The notes beneath the pieces were generated by a model. That model had not been told where the DNA came from, ran no database searches, and saw only the letters and a program-made list of their open reading frames with translations. From positions 1 through 33,578 of the IMG/VR virus record IMGVR_UViG_3300048135_000126: a stretch of 33,578 nucleotides of DNA; one strand, 5' to 3'. The DNA is from a virus. The position numbers were made by a program, and so were the translations under genes. The first letter of the stretch is position 1. Every line of letters begins with the position of its first letter. Shown piece by piece: positions 1 through 7,117 of the stretch.

Positions 1-310
1 CAAGTTCGGGTAGGCTGCAATAAGGCATGAAAGCCATACCAGGACCACGACCTTGTACGGAGTCAAGCATGATCTGATACTTGAGGTTCGACGTAAAGAT
101 GTGTTTCTGTTCTGGACGTAGTTTTTGGTAGTCTGCACGATCATTTTGTAGTGAAACTTCTTCTGGTCTCCAAAAATAACCCAACTGTCGTTGAGTTAGT
201 TTATCAAATACAGGATATTTAAACTCATCATATCTCTGGACTCCCAAAGGAGCACCAAAGAACATAGTTTGCTTTGATGTATCTACCTGGTTGGTATTAA
301 AGACAGTCAT
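1..310 (-). CDS. nrdB: Ribonucleotide reductase beta subunit, N-terminal part (cut by window edge)
   Basis: This is the first ~103 codons of the class I ribonucleotide reductase small subunit, which holds the radical cofactor and works with NrdA to make dNTPs. I translated it from the sequence; it begins MTVFNTNQVDTSKQTMFFG and contains LGYFWRPEEVSL and PEQKHIFTSNLKYQ, which are typical of phage and bacterial NrdB. The start is the ATG at 310, as no upstream in-frame ATG exists before the end of nrdA. A GAAGG lies very close to the start, so the ribosome site is weak. It follows nrdA after 34 bases and is probably co-transcribed. The metal-ligand residues lie outside the window, so the cofactor type cannot be judged. 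Confidence 0.93.
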   Translation of the reverse strand, partial: MTVFNTNQVDTSKQTMFFGAPLGVQRYDEFKYPVFDKLTQRQLGYFWRPEEVSLQNDRADYQKLRPEQKHIFTSNLKYQIMLDSVQGRGPGMAFMPYCSLPEL

Positions 311-344
311 GCCTTCAATTTTTGATTGCTTGTTTTCGTTGACT

Positions 345-2651
345 CTAAATTGTGCAGCTGTCACAGGGTTCTTCCTCGGCGTTGGTGATGTTGGATAGTA
401 ATTGGTCTAGATTTTGTGGTGCATCTTCTTCTTCATCATCTTTGCTATCATATGTATTCTGATAATATGATGTCTTCCAACCAAGTTTGTATGTAGTAAG
501 AAGATCGTTTGCCATCTCAGATACAGGAACCTCATTGTTAGGATAATTTTCTGGATTATAACTCCAGTTACCTGAGATTGCCTGGTCAAAGAACTTTTGC
601 ATGATAGAAACAATATTGATGTATCCAGTATTGTTTTTCATTTCCCATAGCAATGTATAGTTGTTTTTCAAAGTTGAAAAAGACGGTACAATTTGCTTAA
701 GAGGTCCTTTCTTTGACTTTTTAGTGGACAGATAGGCACGTGGGGGTTCGATTCCATTAGTTTCGTTTGACACAATGGAACTGCTCTCGCTAGGCATCTG
801 TGCGGACAGTGTGCTGTGTCGTAACCCGTGGTTGGCGATAGATACTCTAAGACTTTCCCAATCATAGTTCAAGTCTGCGTTGTGGATTTGATCAACTTCA
901 CGCTTGTAAGTGTCGATTGGGAGTAGACCGTCTGCATACTTGGTGCGATTGAAATATCCACACTTCCCTTTTTCTTTTGCCAATTCGTTGCTGGCTCTGA
1001 GTAGATAGTATTGGAAAGATTCAGTAAGTTCATGGACAAGTCTCCATGCTCCTGGGTCATCATAGTGTTCTCCTTGTTTTGCTAGGTAGTGTGCTAGTCC
1101 GATGTAACCAACTCCAAGTGAACGTCGATTTTTTGTACTAACTTCTGCTGCTTTAATAGGATAGTTTTGATAATCAATCAATTCTTCAAGACCACGAACT
1201 GCCAAGTCACATAGTTCTTCCATCTCATCTAGTTTATTGATTTTACCTACATTAATAGCAGACAAAATACAAAGTGCAATTTCTCCATCACCATCAATAT
1301 GCTCTAGAGGATCAGTTGGTAGAGTAATTTCCTGACATAGGTTACTCATGTTCACTTTGTCTTTAAAAGACGAATGAGAATTGCAATGATCGATGTTCAT
1401 GATATAAACACGACCTGTTTCTGCTCTCTCTTTCAGTAACGAAAGAACCAGATCTTGTGCTCCGACAGTTTTTCTTGGAATAGACTGATCTGATTCATAG
1501 TCCACATAGCGAGCGTCAAATGAATCAGTACCAAAAGCGTCATACAAACCTGGTACGTCATGCGGTGAGAATAGGCTAATTTCTCCATTCTTGATGAAAC
1601 GTTCATAGAATAACTTAGATATTTGAATAGAATAATCTAGTTTACGAACTCGGTTGTCCTCTGTTCCTTTATTATTTTTAAGAACTAGGATGTCTTCGAT
1701 TTCTTGGTGCCAGATTGGGAAGTGTACTGTAGCTGATCCACCGCGAATGCCATTTTGAGTACAACATCTGACAGTGCTTTCAAATTTTTTGAGGAATGGA
1801 ATAACACCTGTGTGCTGTACTTCTCCGCCTCGGATCTTAGAATTGATCCCACGGATTCTGCCTGCGTTGATACCGATTCCTGCACGTTGAGCAACATACT
1901 TGCCAATCGCCATGTCACTAGAAAAGATGCTATCGAGGGTGTCATTAGCATCAATAAGAACACAGCTAGCAAACTGTCGAAGTGGAGTTCGCACCCCTCC
2001 CATGATAGGTGTGGGAATGTTGATTTTGTGTTTGCTGATTGCGTTGTAGTATCGTCTGACATATTCTAATCTAGTAGCAAGTGGGTAGTCCGCAAACAAG
2101 GTCATCGCAATGAACATGTACATGTACTGAGGAGTTTCGTAAATCTCATTAGTACTGCGATCTTGTACCAAATATTTATCTACAACTTGTCTTAGACCAG
2201 CATAGGTAAACAGAAAATCACGACCATGATCAATCCAGTTATTAATACTTACCCAATCTTCATCACTATACTTGTCCAGAATTTCTTCGTCATAGACTTT
2301 ATTGATAGTTACATTGTACAAAGCAACATCGTATGCACTAGGCATACCATCTTTCCATACATTCTTATTGAATACTGACTTACGAAGACTGAACAGAAGC
2401 AAACGAGCAGCAACGTATTGGTAGTTAGGAGCATCCAAACTAATCAAATCAGAAGCAGAACGAATTAGAATTTCCTGAATTTGATCTGTAGTAATTCCAT
2501 CATGGAATTGGATACCTGAACTCATTTCAACTTGGGAAGCAGAGACGCCTGAGAGACCCTCACACGCTTCCTCTACCATCTTATGCATCTTATCCAAGTC
2601 AAGATGTTCAATCGAATTGTCACGCTTGACTACGTTGATACCATTGCTCAT
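345..2651 (-). CDS. nrdA: Class Ia ribonucleoside-diphosphate reductase alpha subunit
   Basis: Reduces ribonucleoside diphosphates to deoxy forms with NrdB, supplying dNTPs for phage replication. The protein is ~768 aa from the ATG at 2651, which overlaps the primase stop as ATGA; another ATG four codons upstream lacks a ribosome site. An ATP-cone-like N-terminus spans roughly residues 2-90. Active-site residues are visible: Cys in FASCVLID (~230), N-L-C-Q-E (437-441, matching the known Asn/Cys/Glu triad), Cys in ALCILSAINVG (~461), the PSESSS/NGIEPPR loop, and the Tyr pair in YYQNT near the C-terminus. The tail ends CDSCTI, the Cys pair that regenerates the enzyme. A short acidic insert precedes this tail. 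No intron or intein is seen. Confidence 0.97.
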   Translation of the reverse strand: MSNGINVVKRDNSIEHLDLDKMHKMVEEACEGLSGVSASQVEMSSGIQFHDGITTDQIQEILIRSASDLISLDAPNYQYVAARLLLFSLRKSVFNKNVWKDGMPSAYDVALYNVTINKVYDEEILDKYSDEDWVSINNWIDHGRDFLFTYAGLRQVVDKYLVQDRSTNEIYETPQYMYMFIAMTLFADYPLATRLEYVRRYYNAISKHKINIPTPIMGGVRTPLRQFASCVLIDANDTLDSIFSSDMAIGKYVAQRAGIGINAGRIRGINSKIRGGEVQHTGVIPFLKKFESTVRCCTQNGIRGGSATVHFPIWHQEIEDILVLKNNKGTEDNRVRKLDYSIQISKLFYERFIKNGEISLFSPHDVPGLYDAFGTDSFDARYVDYESDQSIPRKTVGAQDLVLSLLKERAETGRVYIMNIDHCNSHSSFKDKVNMSNLCQEITLPTDPLEHIDGDGEIALCILSAINVGKINKLDEMEELCDLAVRGLEELIDYQNYPIKAAEVSTKNRRSLGVGYIGLAHYLAKQGEHYDDPGAWRLVHELTESFQYYLLRASNELAKEKGKCGYFNRTKYADGLLPIDTYKREVDQIHNADLNYDWESLRVSIANHGLRHSTLSAQMPSESSSIVSNETNGIEPPRAYLSTKKSKKGPLKQIVPSFSTLKNNYTLLWEMKNNTGYINIVSIMQKFFDQAISGNWSYNPENYPNNEVPVSEMANDLLTTYKLGWKTSYYQNTYDSKDDEEEDAPQNLDQLLSNITNAEEEPCDSCTI

Positions 2652-3637
2652 ACTTTTTTCCATTCGTTCAGTTTAAGGGTTGCTTTGAGTCCCTGGTAAG
2701 TGTTACATTCTACCAGGTTTTGGACATTATGTCCACTAAGAACCATATCGTTTAGGTCCTTTTCTTTAATTTCTTTAGGAAAGATGACTACCTGGTTTCC
2801 TTTGTTGATAGTTTTCTGAATTCTATCAACAATCTGTCTGTTTCTTGGTTCGTTGTCGAAGACGAATATAAATTTATAATCGAAAGTGCTAAGGTCAACA
2901 TCGCTACCACACATAGCAATAGCATTGGTAATGAAATGACTGTCGAAGGGTCCTTCTGTGACATAAACAGGTAGCGTTGGGTCAACTCTATCTAAACCAT
3001 ATACTTTAGGTTTAGAATCATCTAACATAATAGTAATATATCTGATCTTTGCTTTAGGGGCAAGAGATCTCCCTTGGAATCCAAACATGATTCCATCGGT
3101 GTCCTTTAATGGTATTATAATACGTGGACTATCTTGTCGTAAAGTGTCAAACGTTTTCTTTTTTTTATTTGTCCAATCTTTAAATTTGGGGCAGTAGTAA
3201 AAACTGCTTAAGTCTTCAATTTTTCTATTTTCTAAGTAATGCCTTGCTGGATGTTCTTTATTTAGCGTCGAGATAGGTTCAAGATCTACTGCTTTTGAGG
3301 TTTTAAATACAGGTGGTTTAAAACCAAAGTCTGGATTCTTAGTCTGACTACCTTTACCAGTAAGACCCTCACGATATCTTTCCATCACATACTGATCATG
3401 CAATAAAAGATTCTGATCTTTTAAAAAATTGGTGAACGTTCTACCGATCCCACAGTTATGACACTTGTACACAAAGTCGTTCTTTATCTTAAAGAAATAC
3501 CCACGACATTTGTTAGTATGTTTTTTTGAGTCACCACAATATGGACATCGAAAGTTATATGTTTTATCATTCTTTCGAGAAAATTTATTTAGTTGCGGTG
3601 ATACTAGTTGAATGTACTTAGTATCAAGATAACTCAC
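2648..3637 (-). CDS. 61: T4 gp61-like DNA primase
   Basis: Makes RNA primers for lagging-strand synthesis with the gp41 helicase. At 329 aa it is close to T4 gp61 (342 aa). A zinc-binding N-terminus shows CPYC at 31-34 and CHNC at 59-62, with an extra Cys at 44, matching the CHC2-type zinc ribbon of primases. A Toprim-like region follows, with the acidic VYVTEGPFDSHF and FIFVFDNE segments. The start is a GTG at 3637, as no ATG fits; it overlaps the end of the preceding gene by 14 nt, suggesting coupled translation. It sits directly upstream of nrdA, so primase and dNTP supply share a transcript. Confidence 0.93.
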   Translation of the reverse strand: MSYLDTKYIQLVSPQLNKFSRKNDKTYNFRCPYCGDSKKHTNKCRGYFFKIKNDFVYKCHNCGIGRTFTNFLKDQNLLLHDQYVMERYREGLTGKGSQTKNPDFGFKPPVFKTSKAVDLEPISTLNKEHPARHYLENRKIEDLSSFYYCPKFKDWTNKKKKTFDTLRQDSPRIIIPLKDTDGIMFGFQGRSLAPKAKIRYITIMLDDSKPKVYGLDRVDPTLPVYVTEGPFDSHFITNAIAMCGSDVDLSTFDYKFIFVFDNEPRNRQIVDRIQKTINKGNQVVIFPKEIKEKDLNDMVLSGHNVQNLVECNTYQGLKATLKLNEWKKV

Positions 3638-4058
3638 TGTGCATCGGTCTCACTGCATCCACTTTAGCAGAAGCAGACGAATCCGTCAAGACCTTTATGA
3701 TAGGTGGTGCCAGTTGTAACACTGCCACAAGCGTGGTCAGAACAGCAGTGACGCCTACAACAAATTTAGCGTTTTGATCTACCTTTTTCTGAATCTTACT
3801 GATCTTAGTCTCGATTACTTCGTCATCCTTTTCACTTTGTTCTTTTAATTCTTCAATCATTTTAATGATTAATGTATCTGCGCGAGCAGATTCATCTAAT
3901 CGATTCTCATGGCGTTCGAGAATGATAGCAATTTTATTACTATTATCAGAAATAGTTCCTACTGCTCTCTCAAGTTTGTCGAGCATTTCTTTTGACAGAT
4001 CTTCATAAATCGATAGTTTCGATTCGAGTACTGCCAATTTACCAAGACCGAATGCCAT
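3624..4058 (-). CDS. Coiled-coil protein with one membrane segment, unknown function
   Basis: I do not recognise a named family. The 144-aa protein has a long charged helical region (about residues 10-95) with heptad-like spacing, then one hydrophobic segment (about 98-123, FVVGVTAVLTTLVAVLQLAP), and a short polar tail. This helix-then-membrane plan resembles phage XhlA-type or spanin/holin-accessory proteins, but that is inference. It lies in the late-type block after the Ig-domain virion protein and overlaps the primase start, so it may belong to a late structural or lysis-linked unit. It has no strong ribosome site. The stop of the gene before it is 11 bases upstream. Confidence 0.8.
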   Translation of the reverse strand: MAFGLGKLAVLESKLSIYEDLSKEMLDKLERAVGTISDNSNKIAIILERHENRLDESARADTLIIKMIEELKEQSEKDDEVIETKISKIQKKVDQNAKFVVGVTAVLTTLVAVLQLAPPIIKVLTDSSASAKVDAVRPMHSELS

Positions 4059-4069
4059 ATACTTTATTG

Positions 4070-4774
4070 CTATACGTTTTTGATTGCGAAATCAAGTGCT
4101 GATTGGAATGAAGCTGCATCCTTATTCAGCATGTAACGATATTGTGTCTGCTTAGGTGCATCCAACTGAGCATATGCTGCAGCAATTCTTTTAGCAGAAA
4201 AATTATCTAGGTTTTGTTGTGTTCCATTAGAGAAAGTAATCTTAGCAAAGGAAGTTTCTCCCTGAGGATTTAGTTCCTGCGTTGCAACTTCAAGTGCAAC
4301 GTCTAGTGCATCACTATTTTCACGAATCATTTCAGTTTCCAATTCAGTTTGTTCTTTTTTAAGTTTCTTTGTTTGATCACTTGCTTTCTTTTTAAAATCA
4401 GAAAGACGTGCCTTCATTAAGGTATCCATTTCCTTAGTTTTGCTCTGCATTTTTTTCTTCGCTTCTTCGCGTTTCTTTTGCAGATCCTTTGAGCGATTCA
4501 GTTTCTTTCCTTGCTGAATCTGTTTCTGTGCTCTCTCAGTTTCTGAGGGGGCAGCTTCAGAAATATTTGTTTCTAGTTCTTCTTTCATTTTATTCTTATT
4601 TGTGATACGAGAGAGCATCTGTTTTGCGCCACTAGTGCGTCCGTCTATTTTATCAGTTTTCTTCTTAGTCTTTCTACTCTTTGTATTAACAAAGACAAAA
4701 GCAGGAGGCATAGAAAGACCTGAACCGTCTCCCGCCATCATTTCTTTTAGATTAGATTTAGCTGCTTCAGACAT
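4070..4774 (-). CDS. Lys/Glu-rich coiled-coil protein, unknown function
   Basis: The 234-aa product is strongly charged. Residues ~30-150 are rich in Lys, Glu and Gln and look like an extended coiled coil (for example RSKDLQKKREEAKKKMQSK). The N-terminus has a short hydrophobic turn (GLSMPPAFVFVNT). The C-terminal ~80 residues appear folded, with DKAS-type polar helices and no cysteines. The start at 4774 has AAGGA about 12 bases upstream and overlaps the preceding small gene by 28 nt. Composition suits a virion-internal or scaffold-like protein, and the gene lies downstream of a late promoter, but no function can be assigned from sequence alone. Confidence 0.8.
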   Translation of the reverse strand: MSEAAKSNLKEMMAGDGSGLSMPPAFVFVNTKSRKTKKKTDKIDGRTSGAKQMLSRITNKNKMKEELETNISEAAPSETERAQKQIQQGKKLNRSKDLQKKREEAKKKMQSKTKEMDTLMKARLSDFKKKASDQTKKLKKEQTELETEMIRENSDALDVALEVATQELNPQGETSFAKITFSNGTQQNLDNFSAKRIAAAYAQLDAPKQTQYRYMLNKDAASFQSALDFAIKNV

Positions 4775-5103
4775 TCTTGATTTACGTCCTTATTTAAAGT
4801 AAGTGGAAGTCTATCTAAAAAAAGCATGAATGCTTTTAAGTAAGACCAGTGTGTTGCTTCAGTTTTATAGAACAGCAATGGAGTTGCTGCATCACCAAAT
4901 ACATTATACATTACTATTATATGGTTGAGAATCAGGTGAGTTTTGAGCTCACCTGTTGTCTCAAATCTTTTAAGTAATCTTTTTATATATCTGATTCTAT
5001 TTAGATCTTCCTCAAAGTCAGCGTATGTAACAGACTGAGGGTTATCATAATGTTTAATAGCAAAGAACAACCAATTTTCTGGCGTCAATTCATCGAAGAT
5101 CAT
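4747..5103 (-). CDS. Conserved small protein, unknown function
   Basis: A 118-aa, mostly helical protein beginning MIFDELTPENWLFFAIKHYD. From memory it resembles a recurring hypothetical protein of T4-like cyanophages, but I cannot name a function. The middle (ETTGELKTHLILNHIIVMYNVFGD) is hydrophobic but carries charged residues, so it is probably not a membrane span. It begins 6 bases after the stop of the Ig-domain gene, with AAGGA directly against the ATG, a pattern that fits re-initiation by ribosomes finishing the upstream gene. It probably belongs to the same late transcript. Confidence 0.82.
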   Translation of the reverse strand: MIFDELTPENWLFFAIKHYDNPQSVTYADFEEDLNRIRYIKRLLKRFETTGELKTHLILNHIIVMYNVFGDAATPLLFYKTEATHWSYLKAFMLFLDRLPLTLNKDVNQECLKQLNLI

Positions 5104-5109
5104 TCCTTA

Positions 5110-5688
5110 TCAGGCAGTAGTTACAACAGCAACAGCAGAGATTTTCTCTGTAGCACCGTTAGTAGAGTTGATCTTGACACGGTAGGAACCAGCGTCAGTA
5201 GCAGCATAGGTAGCAACATCAAACGTTGTATTGGTAGCACCAGAAACGTTTGCCCATTTCTTACCAGACTTCTTCTGCCACTGATAGGTGAGCACAGAGG
5301 CATCAGCAGGAGGAGTAGCGGTAGCGGCAAGAACAAGTTGTAGAGCAGCACCAACAGCAACAGCAGTATCTGCTGGTTGTGTCTGGATGTCAATCAATAC
5401 ACTTACGTCTGCTGCTGCAGCATCATCTGCCTGAGTCTCGTTAGCATTAAGATCAGGACCAGCAATGGTTACCAGCATCTCTGCCTTATGACGGGTGTTA
5501 CCTTCACAATCAGTGAAAGTATAGTAGGACCACCAACCAGGAGCATTCAGACCACGTGCTTTGTTCTCAGCAAGTGCTGCTTCGGTGTCGTCAATAAAAA
5601 TTGTTTGCTTTGCTTGTGCGGATGCAGCAACTCCAATGCCTGCTTTGGCTTTGTTAGCGTTGCTGTCCGTTCTTCCGTAAAGGGACAT
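5110..5688 (-). CDS. Ig-like-domain virion structural protein (putative)
   Basis: A 192-aa protein with two parts. Residues 1-77 (MSLYGRTDSNANKAKAG..., FIDDTEAALAENKARG, PGWWSYYTF) resemble a cyanophage structural protein module known to me from related phages. Residues ~100-190 form a bacterial/phage Ig-like domain: alternating beta strands, the core Trp in YQWQKKSG, and the DAGSYRVKI signature. The domain has no cysteines, as is common in phage Ig domains, which are often displayed on capsids or tails and may bind carbohydrate. The start has a good GGAG ribosome site. A late promoter lies 31 bases upstream, directly after a terminator, supporting late virion expression. Exact virion location is unknown. 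Confidence 0.88.
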   Translation of the reverse strand: MSLYGRTDSNANKAKAGIGVAASAQAKQTIFIDDTEAALAENKARGLNAPGWWSYYTFTDCEGNTRHKAEMLVTIAGPDLNANETQADDAAAADVSVLIDIQTQPADTAVAVGAALQLVLAATATPPADASVLTYQWQKKSGKKWANVSGATNTTFDVATYAATDAGSYRVKINSTNGATEKISAVAVVTTA

Positions 5689-5719
5689 TGGATCTCCAGT
5701 AGATTACTTTTCTATATTG

Positions 5720-5727
5720 TATTTATA
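5720..5727 (-). promoter_or_regulatory. T4-type late promoter (TATAAATA)
   Basis: The minus strand carries a perfect TATAAATA, the sequence recognised by the gp55 sigma factor with the gp45 clamp. It lies 31 bases before the ATG of the Ig-domain protein and abuts the T-tract of the terminator just upstream. Position, orientation and perfect match make it one of the best promoters in the window. Confidence 0.88.
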
Positions 5728-5752
5728 AAAATAGGGACCGTAAAGGTCCCTA
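5722..5752 (-). terminator. Rho-independent terminator after the 68-aa gene
   Basis: On the minus strand an 8-bp stem, TAGGGACC / GGTCCCTA, closes a 5-base loop (TTTAC) and is followed by TTTTTAT. It ends the transcript of the 68-aa gene, and its T-tract runs into the late promoter of the next gene. The GGGACC/GGTCCC stem core is the same as in the terminator after gp46. Confidence 0.88.
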
Positions 5753-5761
5753 CTCAATTCA

Positions 5762-5968
5762 CTATTCGGATGCTTCTCTGGTGAGAATTGCTTTGGTTAC
5801 AACTTCGAGAAGTTGATCATCCATATCAGTTTTAGTTAACTTAACTGCCTTAGCAAGAATAGCAAGACAGATCTCAACAAGTTTCTCACCCAGTTCTTCA
5901 TTTTCTGGAATTTTATTAACAGCATCGGAAATAATTTTAGATGCAAATGGTAGTAAAAATGAAAGCAT
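5762..5968 (-). CDS. Small amphipathic protein, unknown function
   Basis: A 68-aa protein starting MLSFLLPFASKIISDAV, followed by amphipathic helices and an acidic/polar end. The hydrophobic N-terminus with small size recalls phage holin-like or membrane-associated proteins, but there is no clear full-length membrane span and I cannot assign a function. It is flanked by a GATAAATA late-type promoter 22 bases upstream and a strong terminator downstream, so it may be a single-gene late transcript. No good ribosome site is visible before the ATG. Confidence 0.75.
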   Translation of the reverse strand: MLSFLLPFASKIISDAVNKIPENEELGEKLVEICLAILAKAVKLTKTDMDDQLLEVVTKAILTREASE

Positions 5969-5989
5969 TATCTTATAGCAAGGACTATT

Positions 5990-6096
5990 TTATTTATCCT
6001 TCTTTGTTTTTTTGCCAGGTTTTGCTGGTTTGGGTTCAGGTTCGCCGTCATCAATTTCAGGCATAACTTCAACCACTGGCTTCTTTACTTTTTTTC
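5990..6096 (-). other. Candidate -1 programmed frameshift site and in-frame C-terminal extension
   Basis: The upstream gene's last codons read GAA AAA AAG TAA, giving the heptamer A_AAA_AAG (6094-6088), the same slippery site used in E. coli dnaX. A slip back by one base bypasses the stop at 6087 and opens 32 further codons (VKKPVVEVMPEIDDGEPEP... ending KKTKKDK) to a TAA at 5990. An AAGGAGGA Shine-Dalgarno-like sequence (6108-6101) lies 7 bases upstream of the heptamer, as such stimulators do in bacteria. I see only a weak 4-bp downstream stem (AGCC-AGT-GGTT). The tail is Lys/Pro/Glu-rich, like the rest of the protein. A true indel or a separate short peptide from the ATG at 6064 are alternatives. 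Confidence 0.6.
5991..5998 (-). promoter_or_regulatory. Late-type promoter (GATAAATA)
   Basis: GATAAATA fits NATAAATA, the relaxed late-promoter form I recall being described for cyanomyoviruses. It lies 22 bases before the ATG of the 68-aa gene, similar spacing to the other late promoters here. It overlaps the last codons and stop of the -1 frame tail of the upstream gene, so its sequence is also constrained by coding if that tail is translated. Confidence 0.6.
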
Positions 6097-6864
6097 AGCT
6101 TCCTCCTTCATCTTCTTTTTAGTTCCAATGATCTTAGAAACTTTTTTGCGACGTGCAAGCAGATACTTATCAGACTTATCGTGGTCACCGTCGTTATCGA
6201 TGTCCTTGTCTTCCTTACCTACTGCATCAAGTTTCTTTTTCTCAGTAATTTCAGAACCAGTGGGTTCGTAACCTGCTTTAACACAGTTGTTAACTTCCTT
6301 GCCACCCTTCTTCTTGGTGCCCTGTTTCTTATACCCTTTCCAGCATGAGGTATTACCATTATCATCTTTACCATCCATCTTGACTTCAAAGATGTATGTT
6401 TCTCCATCCAGTTCAAAAGAAACTGACTCTTTCTTCACGTATTGCTTTTCTTCTTTCTTGCACTTGGAGCAACCTTTACCACCACAGTTAGAACAATCTC
6501 CACAGGATTCTGCAGCAACTACTTTAGTAGTATCCCTGATTTGTGCTCCCAAAGAATACTTCATACCTTGACCTGTACGCACATTAGGAGCAGGATCAGG
6601 TGCGCCAGCGTTTACTTTAATATCTTTAGCACCTTCATCACCCTTTTCTTCCTTATCGGAAAGATCAGGAATTGATGTAGAGGCATCTGCGCCACCTGCA
6701 CGTGTAGGTTGTTCTTCACCTTGCTTCTGCTCAGCAGGAATACTATCTTCATGAAGATGCCACCCAAATCCAGCACCATTTACCCACTTACCGTAGGATT
6801 CGATTAGCGCCTTAGAGAAGTCATCATCATGTTGAACGCTTGTCGTTGGTTTTTGTCTTTCCAT
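6085..6864 (-). CDS. Cys-rich, EF-hand-containing late protein, unknown function
   Basis: A 259-aa, highly charged protein (291 aa if the -1 shift at its end is used). Residues ~12-40 (DDDFSKALIESYGKWVNG) look folded; ~41-110 is a low-complexity linker. A Cys cluster at 121-135 (CGDCSNCGGKGCSKC) resembles a zinc knuckle or DnaJ-type Cys repeat. A small beta domain follows, with CWKGYKKQGTKKKGGK near 174-189, a motif I have seen repeatedly in marine phage proteins. Residues 221-232 (DIDNDGDHDKSD) match an EF-hand/dockerin calcium loop. The tail is very basic. A CATAAATA late promoter lies 30 bases before the start, so a virion or prohead role is plausible but unproven. It overlaps the gene before it by 38 nt and has no clear ribosome site. 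Confidence 0.85.
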   Translation of the reverse strand: MERQKPTTSVQHDDDFSKALIESYGKWVNGAGFGWHLHEDSIPAEQKQGEEQPTRAGGADASTSIPDLSDKEEKGDEGAKDIKVNAGAPDPAPNVRTGQGMKYSLGAQIRDTTKVVAAESCGDCSNCGGKGCSKCKKEEKQYVKKESVSFELDGETYIFEVKMDGKDDNGNTSCWKGYKKQGTKKKGGKEVNNCVKAGYEPTGSEITEKKKLDAVGKEDKDIDNDGDHDKSDKYLLARRKKVSKIIGTKKKMKEEAEKK

Positions 6865-7117
6865 TATTTGTAAAGATACTACTTTTCCTTTCTTTATTTA
6901 TGGAATCAATTGCCGCAACTTCTCTCAGGTCTTTTACCCACGCACGAAACATTTCTCCAGACTCAGTTACACAGATAGCATAGTTAACACCTGCTCTGTA
7001 TATTTTGCCTTTATCACCTGTCACTGCTGACATTACAACATCACCTTCCCTAAGTGATTTTTTCTGACGAAAACTTTCTTGCGTTGCTCTCTTCTTCAGA
7101 TCTTTAAAATTTTTCAT
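6827..7117 (-). CDS. Small basic beta-domain protein, unknown function
   Basis: A 96-aa basic protein. Residues ~1-22 are a Lys/Arg-rich helix; ~23-68 (REGDVVMSAVTGDKGKIYRAGVNYAICVTESGEMFRAWVKDLREV) have the alternating pattern of a small SH3/KOW-like barrel. From memory this resembles a recurring marine myophage hypothetical protein. The C-terminal ~25 residues look unstructured and run into the next gene. The start overlaps the stop of the nucleotidyltransferase gene as ATGA, so the two are probably translated together. RNA or nucleic acid contact is possible from charge and fold pattern, but not shown. Confidence 0.82.
   Translation of the reverse strand: MKNFKDLKKRATQESFRQKKSLREGDVVMSAVTGDKGKIYRAGVNYAICVTESGEMFRAWVKDLREVAAIDSINKERKSSIFTNNGKTKTNDKRST
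6895..6902 (-). promoter_or_regulatory. Late-type promoter (CATAAATA)
   Basis: CATAAATA on the minus strand, 30 bases before the ATG of the Cys-rich/EF-hand gene, the same spacing as the perfect late promoter at 5720. It lies inside the 3' end of the preceding 96-aa gene, which would let the late gene be expressed apart from the early operon. Confidence 0.6.

Noticed and set aside
1685-2069. Long reading frames on both strands inside nrdA
   Set aside because: They lie fully within the well-supported NrdA frame, lack ribosome sites and have no recognisable protein character.
5377-5784. 135-codon plus-strand frame opposite the Ig-domain gene, running over the terminator
   Set aside because: Cys-rich shadow translation, antisense to a good gene, and crosses a terminator and late promoter.
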